From Haliaeetus albicilla (Eukaryota; Chordata; Aves; Accipitriformes; Accipitridae), in the NCBI RefSeq assembly GCF_947461875.1, contig NC_091483.1, forward strand, positions 61,204,216 to 61,268,215: a DNA stretch of 64,000 bases. Direction: 5' to 3'. A model generated the notes under the pieces. It saw only the letters and a program-made list of their open reading frames with translations. It had not been told where the DNA came from and did not search any database. Made by a program: the position numbers and the translations under genes. Shown here piece after piece: positions 39,601 through 51,540 of this stretch (position 1 is the stretch's first letter; every line of letters starts with the position of its first letter).

Positions 39601-41291
39601 TGACATTCCTCCTGCAATGAGAAGGAGATTTTGTACCATATCAGTGAAGTTACATGAGCAAAACATTTGGCCCGGCACTGAAGAGCACTTCCCTAACTAC
39701 TTAAGCACAGGCACTTTGAAAGAAGGAAAATGAAAGTCATTATTTAAAAAACGACTTCACATTATTGTAGGACAGAAAGTGATTAATGAATGGAATGAAT
39801 AATATGGAAGCTGTAACTGCCTACTGTTTTCATATCTTACTGAGAAACATCAGAAGATGCAGCAACAAAATTATTCTAAGTCCATTTCCTTCCAGTTCCC
39901 AGTGTCCCACCCAGGCTTAGTAGCTGACAGAGTGCTACTTGCCAAAAGCTAATGTTAGCCGGTATTGTATTGGCCCAAAAGAGCAATCATCATTTTAGCT
40001 AATAAGGTTATAATGACTCTTCCTGCTATTACAGTTCACAGTTGGCAGAAGACCTACAGCAGGTGGATTGAGACTTCTTTCTAACAAGCTATCATCGTGT
40101 ACTCATGTTGTGTCAATAAGAACACTGCTGTCCCATATTCCCAACTTTACAGATTTTTCTTCACTTGGACGCCTTGCCTCCAAGTTAAGCATTTTTGCAG
40201 TTGATATTTGTGTAAGCAATTTAGAGCTGTCCTGGGAATATAGCCCAACTCTCAGACTTAAAGTACTGTTGGGACAGCTACGCAGAAAAATCTTCTATAA
40301 ATCTTTCTGTAAAAAGATTTAGAAGAAAATAAAAACTAAAAAAAAAAAAAAAATCCTCTGCTTAAAGACAGGGTGTGGATGATAAAACGAAGGTGGTGGG
40401 CAAGCAATATTGGTATTATTGGCAGATTTCCAATGACTAAATTGGAGCTATTTTAATTTATGCCTGGTTAGGATTTGGACTAGTATCTCTGATAAGAAAA
40501 CTCTTTGCAGTATGCATTGTTATTTTGCAGCAAGTGCCTCATTTAATTTTAGTTCAAAACGGAAATTATCTGGCTGGCATGTAGGCTGTAGTATCAAATT
40601 CAAGTCAACAGATCATGTCTGATGTTACTGATATTTATTCAAAAGCCTTGCAACACCAGTGTTCTTTCTTTACTGACACCCTGCTATTCTTTAAAGTCCA
40701 GAAGGAATTTTACTTTAACATCCAAAGAGCTTTTTTTAACATATTTCACACATTTTCCACTAGCTCTTTGTTCCGATGTTGAAGCGCCAAACACAAGATT
40801 GTTGTCATTTTGACAACCACATTACATTCTCAGATACACATGAATTCCTACTGCAGAGGTGAACAGGCAAGCAGTTATTCTGTGACAACAGTACTGATAA
40901 GAGGAGGTGAACAGAATGTCTTTATGTCTGTATTTGCCTGTGTACCATATATATGCTAGTGATTTGTGGCAGGTTATGAAAAGAGCCTGTTAGGCTGCCC
41001 TTTACCTTTTTTTTGTTTTTCCCCTATTGTTTGTTTTACCTTGTTTATGCAAATAGAAAGATCAGGAAAGGGCCTCCATTAGCTTAACAATCAAAACTTA
41101 TAAAACTGTTGGTTTTTTTTCTGTAGTACCCATCCTTCTATTATTTTTTTCTGACTCTAGAGATATCACAATACAGTTATTTAAGTTTTGTTAATACTCT
41201 CTTTTCTGTTCAATAGTCCTTTCATAACTTAGGAAACAAAGAAACATTTAAGTATTTGTTTCAGTGTTGATTATATTTAAAAAAAAAAAAG

Positions 41292-41362
41292 TAAAGAGAT
41301 TTTAACAAGCTGTTTCACACAGAAGATAAAGAGATTTTTAACAAGCTGTTTCACACAGAAAA
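41292..41362. repeat. Tandem duplication, about 35-bp unit, two copies
   Basis: The segment TAAAGAGATTTTAACAAGC plus TGTTTCACACAGAA occurs twice in direct succession. The second copy has one extra T. It is nearly identical, so probably recent. Confidence 0.92.
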
Positions 41363-43420
41363 TTAAAATGGTTTATCTTGAAACATTAACTGAAATAATG
41401 CATTTGACTGGTCTGCAAAAAAATTTTTTATACTGAATCCTCCCTGCCTTTTAATTTTTTTACCGAAAAAAAGTTTTGAATTAGTTTCTCCCACTTATCT
41501 CTAGCTACTGTTGCTGATAATAAAATGAAGTTCATGATAATGATCGTTTTCTTATGTATCCTTATTTTATTTGTACCAAATTAGTTTTATTACTACAGCT
41601 AATGTGATGGTGATAATAACAGGGATCAAAACTGAGTGAAAATAATACTATAAATGGAAGGAGAGACAGGAGAAAAGAGGTTTCCTAACCCTAATTCCCA
41701 CATCAAGATAGCCAATATTTTTGCAGTTTTTATATAAATGTCTTCTGTTATTGTACTATCACTCTGATTATTCAGACAAAAAATTAGGAGTTATCTTTCT
41801 ATATGTAAATAATTTTTCCTTTCATACAAAGCAGCTGAACAAAGAAATATAAGACAATTAAGTAACCTTAAAGTTGGTGTAATTAACTGCCTCTTTGGAA
41901 AATGGCCTTGGGTTGTTTCCGTTTGGAACAGTTATAGAAACAGCAAGGTGAAGAGCTCATTCCTCACTCCTAAGGTTATATTTTCATTTCACTGTTACCC
42001 CATTGAGCATCTGGATAAAGGTGAAGCTTGAGGAGGTGACAAGGAAGGTGACTCTTACTGCAGAAATTGATGATAGAGCTCTCTTTAGTCAGATTAATGG
42101 CTTGAATCACTGGCTCAGAGTTGTCCTTCTGTATCCAGCAATGCCAGTAGTTTCTTGTGTCCTTTTATCTACATCTTTTGCTGCAAAATTAAACCAAACA
42201 ATTTGAGATAACTGAACTTTTCAGGTTTCCAAATAAAGGAAAAAGATGCCAAACCAGCTGTAGCTTCAGCAAAATTGATTTAAAAATCAATTCCCAATAG
42301 GAAATACTTTTAAATAAATAAAAGTAGATGTCACCATTACAGTTGTGATTTTAAAGTTGTAATGCATGGACACAGTTCAGCAAAGTTTTTTCACCATATG
42401 TCTCCCCTTTTTGGCAACATGTGGTAAGACAGAAAAGAATCAAATTACTTGCTCTAAAATACATGCTAGTAATAATTCAGTGGTATGACAATAATGTTGT
42501 CAAATAGATTGTCAAATATTTTGTCAAAAAATTCAGTTATATGACAATACAAGATTATTCAGTCACTATGACAAAAAAGGAAGTAAATTGTAATGCCCTA
42601 ACATAAGGCTTCCTCATAACCTAACTATGGGAAGTAGAAATTGGCTGTAATAATTTCCCAAAGCTTTTAGAGTTTAAACAAAAAAATATTTTGAAGTGAA
42701 ATATTCTTAAAAGAGCAAGATGTTCACTGGCAGAAATATAGAGTTTGAAAGAACAGCAGTATGTGCTAGGATAAATGGGCGGATGCTTGAAAATATTAAG
42801 GCATTAATTGGACCATCTAATTCAAAAATATAATTTAATAGGTCCAAATCATGTGAGAGAATTTGTTTCATGACAGTTGTTCCTCATGGAAAATAAACCT
42901 ACAAATGTGTGTTTCAGAAACGAGATTTATATAGCCAGAGCCAGTCCTTTAACTTAAAAATCCAGATTAATAACAGAAGTGGCATATTGGTACGTCACTC
43001 ATTCTCTTCATTAATTGTCAAGTTTAACACAAAATGTAAATAATTTAATTCCTGTGTTAAATTAGAAAGGAGACTTACTGCAAAGACATTTTCAGTTTAT
43101 TTCAAGGCAAAGTGCTGGTTTCTTAAAAGATATTAGAACTGAAAGAGGGGTGAAAAATGGAAACAAACAAAGAGAGGATCTCAACAAGGCACTTTCAAAT
43201 ATGTATCCCCGGTAGAATCTGGAGCCTTCATACATGATACAGGGAGACAAGCAGGACTTTTAAGAATGGGATTCACAAAAGCAATTCCCTCATTAACAAA
43301 AGCTGCCTAAAGTAGTAAGCAGGAAAGGGGGAAGAACAAGATGCTTGTGCTCACATGGAAGTCTCTATCTTTTTTTCTCTCTCTCTGAATTATTTTATTT
43401 GCTGTACAACATTTGTAACT
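41363..43420. other. Non-coding DNA, no gene recognised
   Basis: AT-rich. Contains three spaced copies of an ATTCAGT..TATGACAA motif at 42474-42577. Nothing else recognised. Confidence 0.55.
42474..42577. repeat. Three spaced copies of ATTCAGTnn(n)TATGACAA
   Basis: Copies start at 42474, 42531 and 42556. Between the first two are three TTGTCAAA-type words. It may be a decayed local duplication. Confidence 0.55.
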
Positions 43421-44410
43421 ACAGAATCACAGAATCACAAAATGGTTGAAGTTGGAAGGCACCTCTGGAGGTCATCTTGTCCAACCCCCTTGCTCAAGCA
43501 GGGCCACCTACAGGCAGTTGCCCAGGACCATGTCCAGACAGCTTTTGAATATCCCAAGGATGGAGACTTCACAGCCGCTATGGGCAAGCTGTGCCAGTGC
43601 TCAGGCACCCTCACAGTTAAAATGTGTCTCCTGTTGTTCAGACCAAACCTCCTGTGTTTCAGTTTGTGCCTGTTGTCTCTTGTCCTGTCACTGGGCACCA
43701 CTGAAAAGAGCCTGGCTCCATCTTCTTTACACCCTCCCGCCAGGTATTTTTATACATCGCTGAGATCTCCCCTGAGCCTTCTCTAGGCTAAACAGTCCTG
43801 GCTCTCTCAGCGTCTCTTCATATGATAGGTGCTTCAGGCCCTTCATCGTCTTTGTGGCCCTGTGCTGGACTCTCTCCAGTACGTACATGTCTCTCCTGTA
43901 CTGAGGAATCCAGAACTGGACACAGCACTCCAGGTGCCCAGTGCTGAGTAGGGCAGGATCACCTCCCTCAGCCTGCTGGCAACACTCCTCATGGAGCCCA
44001 GGATACCATTTGCCGCCTTTGCCACAGGGACACATTGCTGGCTCATGTTCAACTTGGTGTCTACCAGGGTCCCCAAGTCCTATTCTACCAAGGTGCTTTC
44101 CAGGTGCAGGACTTTGCACTTCCCTTCATTGAACTTCATAAAGTTCCTGTCAGTCCATTTCTCCAGGCTGTTGAGGTCCCTCTGGATGGCAGCATGACTC
44201 TCTGGTGTATCAGTCACTCATCCCAGTTTTGTGTCATCAGCCAACTTGCTGAGGGTGCATGCTGCCCCATCATCCAGATCATTCATGAAGACATTGAACA
44301 GGACTGACCCTGGGGGTACACTGCTGGTTACGCATGTCCAAGCAGACTTTGTGCCTCTGATAAGTAGCACTGATGGTTATGATCCATCAACCTCTGGGTT
44401 ATGGGCCCAG
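43421..44410 (-). mobile_element. CR1 LINE fragment, antisense, decayed
   Basis: The plus strand opens with two copies of the complemented tail unit (ACAGAATC, ACAGAATC) and then reads backwards through the end of CR1 ORF2. Minus-strand frames at 43435-43701, 43727-44119 and 43843-44076 carry broken pieces of the CR1 C-terminal protein, including LVDTKLNMSQQ, SYEETLREPGLFSLE and REVILPYSAL. Compared with the forward copy at 4636-5600 it has small deletions: about 10 bp near 43940, and about 70 bp near 44100 between the segment before LVD and the VLH..KFN block. Similarity fades between about 44330 and 44410. Its tail and wording differ from the copies near 4 kb, so it is a different subfamily. 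Confidence 0.95.
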
Positions 44411-45009
44411 AGACTTTCTCAGAAAACCGAAGTATTGAAGGTTTACTCCTCTGTAGTGCAGAGGTAAAATTTTGATTTAGTTTTCTATTTTTCCTACAAT
44501 TTTTAAACCTGTTTACATTTTCATATGAATACTTACTTAGGCCACAGACTTCAATGGTCAGGCATCCTTAATGCCTGTGAAAAATTAATTTTGCAAGGAT
44601 TAATTAAATTAAAAAAAAAAACAACAGTGGAAGCATATACACTAAGTCTTTCCACAAAAAACTGTGTCCCAGGCCCCAGTCAAAAGGGTGGGGTTTGGTT
44701 TTGTTCATTTGTTTTCTCAAAAAGTTTTTCAGCAAGTAGAGCTTTCATTGAGGACAATAGTCTAAGGTATAATTCCAGCTCTGCTGTTCTCTTGGGATAA
44801 AAGCAGAAGTTTTGGAAATTCTGAAAAGCCTTTAGAATGTCCCAAGAATTAATCCAGGTAGATCAAGACTATGGCAAATAGTTCGAGACTATCTGGCTAA
44901 TTAGCCAGGTTTTTGTTTCATTCTTGATTCACATTGCTATGTTTATGAATATGTGGTATTTAGAAATCTGTATAGTGTTGTCACATATTTTAACATTGCT
45001 AAAGATTTT
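44411..45009. other. Non-coding DNA between two CR1 pieces
   Basis: No CR1 similarity seen. A short open frame at 44525-44800 plus has no recognised domain. Confidence 0.5.
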
Positions 45010-45245
45010 ATCCAGTTGGGTCTTAAAAAACTTTCAAGGATGGAAATTGTGCAACCCCTCAGCTGCCAAAACTGTTCCTACAGTGACTCTCATCATGACA
45101 ATTTTTTTTTTCTTGTATATCTAGTCAGAGCCTCATGTTTCTTTTTATACTCCTTTTCTCCTGCCATGATCCACTGTGAAAAGCCTGGTTCCATTTTCCT
45201 GATAACATCTTGTAAGGTACTGGAAAGTTCCCCATTAAGCCTTTA
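45010..45245 (-). mobile_element. Old, highly diverged CR1 3' fragment, antisense
   Basis: Weak but ordered similarity to the antisense CR1 3' region: TCCAGTTGGGTCTTAAAAA, CAAGGATGGAAATTG, CAGTG then a T-run, ACTGTGAAAAGCCTGG, CCATTTTCCTGATAACATC, and GGTACTGGAAAG. Order and spacing fit, but many substitutions suggest an old insertion. The orientation matches the CR1 at 43421-44410, but the same 3' region is present in both, so they are separate insertions. Confidence 0.75.
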
Positions 45246-48200
45246 AAATAAATAAAATTTCAACTGTATCAAATGATGTTTAACTTTTGCTCCAGGCTTC
45301 TTTTCTCCCTAGGCAGAATCAGTAGCATGGATTCATTTCATAAGCTCATTAAAGAGACTGAGGTTAGTATTATTCACCTTGGTATTCAATGAAATTTATG
45401 ATAATGAAAAAAAATACTTCACCCGGTTTCAATGGGTGTCCATGTCACAAGCAAGATAACTGAGTTAAAAACAGCATGAGTGCTTCAACGCCCGCTATCG
45501 AGAATCCTAAAATATAAACAGCTGAAATAAAGGTAACTGGCAGTGAACACGGATGAAAAAGTGATTTTTTAGCTTAGTAAAGAATCAGAAAATGGCATGT
45601 TCTATAAAGACAGCTATTACTTTGAAGTCAGTTTATGGAAGACTGGAATAGTACATAAATGTATATAAGATGAGAAATCAAATTAAAATATGTAAGTTGA
45701 TAAACTATGCCAAAAATTATAGACTTTGACAGATTTGAGTTACTGTGAGAATGACTGACTGGAATAAGAATTACTGAATACATAAGTAGGCTTCTGTGTG
45801 TGTCAGTCTCAGATTTTCTGTTATTTTTATTTTATACCACTGCACAGAATGTCTTGAATGACCAAAATTATCTGAAGCAATCTTAAAGACCTATTTAGGA
45901 AACAGTTTACAAGCTGGAGTGAAGTCTATGTTGAGCAAACTTGAAAGGTTTTGGAGGTTTGATTTAGATAAGCATACAAAGCGTGAATATTTATTTGAGC
46001 CTATTTAACTTCTTATAGCTTGTTTTTGTTCTGGATCCAAATGACTCTTTCAAAGCTATATTGGATGTATGGTTGTAATAAAAAAGAAAATATTAACAGC
46101 TTTTAGAGTGTTTGAGCTTGAGCTGGCAGGGAATGGTTTTCTTTTGCCAGTAAAATCTTCTTCTGTATCTGTAAAATACTGACGTTATATCATGAAGATG
46201 AGAAAAAAAAATAGAAAGAAGAGGGATAACAAAGTCTATATACCATAAAGTATATATACCATAAAGTATTGAAAGAGTGAGGGCAGTTACCCAAGATATA
46301 AATAGTGTGGGCTTAAGTCCCTGTGTTATTTTTTATAGGCTAGGAAAATTGCTAATTGACCATGGAGTGAATCCATAATAAAATGTTGTATTCCTTAAAA
46401 CCAATTTTGAACAGAAATACACATGAAAAGAAATATTGGAAAAGTTTTAAAAGGAATTCTTGCAGGTATTCACTGATAGGAACGAGTCCTGAAGATTCAA
46501 AAAAGACCAGTGTACAGAATTAACTGAAGATAAGGCTTATGCGAGCACTAGGCTATTTCTGTATGTTATGTTGAACTTCAGTTGTGGGTAAAGACTTGGA
46601 AACTATTTTCAGAAATCAAGTGAGAAAATACTTTGAAGGACTCAGCGTGATTAGGAACAGAAAAAATAGTTTTAGGAAAAAAGAAATTTATGTATTGCTG
46701 ACTTTTTTTTTTTTTTTTTGAGAAAACCACTAAAGCTTCTGACTTGGAGAGAGAAAATTGAAACTGTACAGTTAGAAATCTTTTGGCAACATCTTCTGTG
46801 CAGGTGTAGAAGTTTTATACAAATAAATACCTGAAACAATAGGTTGATTCCTTGGGCTAATTAAGAAAGAAGCTTCCCACTGAGAATTTCAGGGGTCACT
46901 AGTAGGCAGGGGTGCTTGTCTGTATGGTGTAATAGGGAGCATTTGGGGCCAGCAATATGAGAGCTTCTCCAAATCTTTTCATCCATACAGTCACTATATT
47001 ACAAGACTCTGAAACTAGCTCGATCTCAGCAGGACCAGAGAGGGATAAAGAGTAAACACAAGCTGTTGAGGTTAGAGAATGAGACTTTGCATCTCATTCC
47101 ATCACTTGTAGAATGAGTAGGCAGAGATTTACTTGAATGTGTTATCAGAAAATTGTATTGAAACTTTTAAACTTTCTTATTTTCAGAATTGTCAGTAGTT
47201 CTTAGCACATGTTTGGTATTCAACAGTCACCTTTCAAGCTCAGGGTTGTCATGTTGTATTATTTCTATTTTCTGAGTAGATGAGCAAGTGAGCAATGTTT
47301 TTGTGGTGCTGCCCAGTCCTGCTGCTGCAACTCTTGGACCAAATGAACATAAATTAACTTTATGCCAAACAGGCTTTTGCTTTCTCACTTCCTTGCAAAG
47401 AGTAAAGGACCTATAAAGTGATCATATGAAATCTTATAGTGTTCAAACACAGTAGACCATGTTACAGAGCTCCACAAATTATTGAAATTGAACTTCAGTT
47501 GTCAAAATAAATTAACAAAATTTGAGAATATGGTTTGTGATGTGTTCTCCTCATTTTTCTAATTATGTCTGCTGCTTACAAGCTCATGCATAAAATCCAG
47601 AAATTGACAATGGTCTCCACCATAATTTGTAAATTATAGGAAACAAAAAAAAAATTAACAGAGCATCAAAACACCAAAACTAGCACAAAACTGTAAACCT
47701 GTAGAGGCAGAAGATGCAGATCACTTCTGCTGCATGCTAAAATAACAGTCCACAATAATGGAGAAATGAAACACACAGGCTACAGCCTTCCAACAGTGTC
47801 TTAATCTAATGTTAGAATAACAGAATCTTTAGTGAATGCAGCTGTATCTCTCGTTCATTCGTCATCTTAGTAAGTTCCATGCAATGCATATCTAAACTAT
47901 GTATCATCTGTTTTTGTTCACAAAATGGAGCTTAAAAATGGTTATTGCCCCTCTAGATAGTGTTCACAACAGCTGACACATTTCCAGTTAAATCTTTTAA
48001 CTTAAAATGTCCGTCTTACAGTGAAACATAATTGGAGAAATACCCATGTCAGTATGGAATTGTTTCTTTTCCAAACAAACAAAACAAAACAATCACAGAT
48101 GATACCAAATGGTGAAGGTATTGAGGTAGAAAACCCACATCCTCATTTCTCTTCTGAATTATGAACAGCAGAGGCATAAATCAGTACGTGTTTTATCTGA

Positions 48201-50639
48201 AGTGAGAACTCTGACTGTAGGGCTATTGGCTATCCAAACCTCTATTTACTTCTAACACTACATAGTTTACAAATAGTACTGTATTTTTTTTTTTTCATTT
48301 TTTTTCCCATTAATTAAAAAAAATATTCAGCTTTCAGGAACAAGGATTTTTCTAATGAAACACAATTGTTTCCTTGCCAGTTCTAAGCATGCTAACATCA
48401 TATCATTACAGTAATTATTAGTTTAAGAAAAAAGGCCTCCAGGAGGAACAAGTGGTTCAGGTTTAATATATTATTAAAACAATTTCTAAGTGTATTAGTG
48501 TATCAGTATTAGTCTGCAAAAAAATGACAGCAAAGCTTGCCTTTCTCCCACATTTCACAAGAGTGGTCTCATGAGAGAGAGACTGCTGCTGACATGCTTT
48601 AATCTAAGCGAAAGTAAAAATGGCTTTTGTGTATGTCTAACACAGAAACTTTCTGAGGTTGACATTTTTTCTTCTTCTGAAGTGTGTGGCTAAAAAGTTG
48701 AGAAGAATAGATCCGTGTTTAAAATATCCCAAAATTACAATGTACTTTTCAAATATCTAGCTTAGGATTCAAATTTAGAAATAGCGGTGTTGTCATGTGC
48801 TCTCTTCAAGCTGTCAGGGTCAGCTTTCTGTTTGCCAGGTCACTTACAGAATTCATAGGCATGAGTGGTTGGTGCAAATCAGGATGTACTTTGATAATGA
48901 AAGGAAAATTCAAGAAAAGCAAGAGTTTTGGATAAAGGCATAATTTTCTAGCCAGTTGTTTTTATTATGTATTTTTGATCAGCATGATTATTATTATTGG
49001 GATAATTAGAGGCAGAGATTAATCTGAGTATTATCTCTCTAAACAAAGAATTGACTATAAATCCTACCTTCGCAATTTTTTTCCCCTTAACTAATAACTA
49101 GTTATTGTTAATTTTAGTAAAATACATGTCCCTTTGATTTAAATTCAAGTTTCTTTCAAGCTTGAACAGAATCAAGAAGCAAAGTTGTCAGTAACAGAAA
49201 AACACTGCTGTGTTATTGGTATCACAAACATTTGCCTCTGCAAACCTCTTCTAGTCAAGTTACATGTCAAATAAAAGAAAGGATTGATAGCTATGCAGAA
49301 ACTGTTGCAGAGGGTCTACGGATGGATCTTTGAAATTCAGCTACAATGAGTTTTGTTTTGTTTTGTTTTTCCTTTATACTTCTGGTTTTTGTTGGTTTTG
49401 TTCTTTATTTTAATCATGAGAGTCAATGGCAAGGTTGTTAAAGACACCAATAGATTTTCATTTATTTAAAATGCCATATAATATTGAGAAGGAGCCTGAG
49501 ACATGGACAACAGCTGTTGGCAAGGCAATATTTATGGTAATGTTATAGCATATTTTATTCCAAAACCATTAAAGAAGGTAACATAGAGAAAGCATGATGG
49601 GAATAGCTAGACAAGTGTAACTATAAGCTATGAGAAATTAATCAGTCCTGATACATCAGTTCCCTAATGGAGATTGCAGGATCTAAAGGTGTTTCACTGT
49701 GTTGGCTTTTGTGTTTTAATTTAGGAAGATAAACAATTTGTAGAATTGGTATTTAAGAAAAAAAATGACTGAAGTTTCCATTTGATATTCATAAGGTACC
49801 ATTAAAAAAGGTGTTGTATGAATGAATACTAAGTCAAATATTTTGCTGTCAGTGCTTAAATGATGTCTACGATGCAAATATTTTGTAAATATCAGAGCTT
49901 CATCTTATATACTAGTAGCCAAAAGGTCCTCTAAAAGCTCATTTCAAAAGTAATTTCTGTTTGGAAATTAGAAATTTGAATCAGGAAAAATTATCTTCCC
50001 AAAAATATAATCATAATTAACTCTAATTCTCAGTTTGAATATAGTGAATGTAATAAATACATTCAGTGAATATGGTTGCAAAGTCATCTTCTTATTTTTA
50101 CCATTAGGGAAAAATTACCACATTGAACAATGTCCTTAAAATTACAGTACTGTCAGATTGATTTATTTGTATCAGCAAGAAACAGGTAGAAGCAAAAGTT
50201 TTAATTCTAAATGGAGAAGGTAAGAATTTTCCAAGATTATATGACTAGTTTGTACTAGTTCCCTGTTTCTTCGTTTTACAAAAGAGACTGAAAATTATCT
50301 TTTTTCTTTCCATTTCCAGACTACTTTATTAATTTCTTGCAAGCAAATTGTAATAATATACTGTGCTGTACACTACAAAGGTATTTAAATACACTCTGTT
50401 GGGAAGAACATGTGTTTTTAAAAGCTAAGAATATTCTGATGGTTAGAGCGTAGAACTCCCCTAGTGATATTTAACTCCCAATGCATTGAAACTAATAGAT
50501 ATTGTGCACCTATATATAAAGGCAGAATATGTTTAGTTATGTTTCTAGTTTCCCATCAGTTTTCATATTTAGGGGATTCATTTTTTTGCTTTCAATAACT
50601 TCTTTGCAACCAAGTTCAACATCTGCTCTTCCCTCTCTT
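45246..50639. other. Non-coding DNA, no gene recognised
   Basis: AT-rich with long A and T runs (T17 at 46703-46719, T12 near 48287). No open frame over 60 codons was noted over this 5 kb. No retroelement recognised. Confidence 0.6.
46237..46270. repeat. Two-copy tandem repeat TATATACCATAAAG
   Basis: The 14-bp unit occurs twice with an extra TA between copies, in A-rich DNA. Confidence 0.85.
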
Positions 50640-51540
50640 TGTGTTTTGCACAGAATTAAAATGTTCGTGGGCACAACCCCTATCTTTACCTTTCGTACAA
50701 ACCAGTCCTACCTTTACTTTAGTCCTGAATCTGCAAGGACTTTGGCCAGGATACAGAGTTCTTCTCCTCACATCTCTTCAGAAGTTTACTGAAGGTTTCA
50801 GGGTGTTCCTCAGTGACCCAAGTCCTGCACCAAAGCTCTAGTCCTACCTGAAGGTGATGAAGTTGCAGTGGCTTCTTGGGTTTTCCAGCAACAAAGGGAA
50901 GGCTCCATCTTCCCATCTTCCCATAGGATATTTCTGTCACAGGCAGTAGGAGGCAAATATTAAGTCCGTGACAAGTGCATCTACTGTACCAGGTTATTGC
51001 CCTGGAGAGGTTCTGCTTGGCGTGAATTCACCAGTGTCTGTAGCCAGCGCCTCGCAGTATGTCACCTAGGAGATTGCTGATAGCTCAAAGCAGTTTCTCT
51101 CCTGCAGGGACCAAGGCTGAAGTCACACACAGGGGTGCAATCCGGAGCACGCTGCTTGCAGTGTGCATGCACGATCCCCCAGTAACCAGCTCTTTATGCA
51201 TGCTGAGAGCGTGCTTTGAACTGGCAGCTGGAACAAGCTTCCCTGCAAAGATAATGGTCCTGGGGACATAGTCTTTCATAGTAAATAAAAGCCAGCGCCT
51301 TCTGTCTTTGCTCTAGACCAGTCATTAATGTAGACACCCTCGATGAGTTTGGTTATATGGGCCAGACTCGCCGCACTTCAGTTACTGCCAGATGGTCACT
51401 TCTGTCGCTGTAATGCCAGAGCCACCAGAACGGTGCTTGTTCCCAGCACTGCACTGTGGTGCCAGAGCAATCTCCCATGTTAGACCTGTTGTTGTAGGCT
51501 GCCTGCAGATGGGCAGGTTGCACTCCAGTGATACTTTTAA
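50640..51540. other. GC- and CpG-enriched segment of unknown origin
   Basis: About 900 bp with far more GC than the flanks. I counted 13 CpG dinucleotides in 51021-51431, while kilobases on either side hold only a few. AATAAA lies at 51284-51289, within the segment. Short frames (51059-51271 plus, 50719-50940 minus) have no known domain. It could be an old retroviral LTR (AATAAA followed by a GC-rich part), a conserved regulatory region, or an exon or promoter I do not recognise. No TG...CA ends or target-site duplication were found. Confidence 0.4.

Larger units (their letters stand above)
21528..41291. other. Long non-coding stretch, no gene recognised
   Basis: About 20 kb of AT-rich DNA with no recognisable exon, RNA gene or retroelement. 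Open frames of 106-117 codons at 30697-31017, 38947-39294 and 38960-39313 (all minus) have no domain or family resemblance, and frames of this length are expected by chance here. Homopolymers include T14 at 26326-26339 and A16 at 40338-40353. The rarity of recognisable repeats is normal for a bird. Confidence 0.6.

Noticed and set aside
43355..43786. 143-codon plus-strand open frame
   Set aside because: It is the antisense of a CR1 element; the coding sense is on the minus strand.
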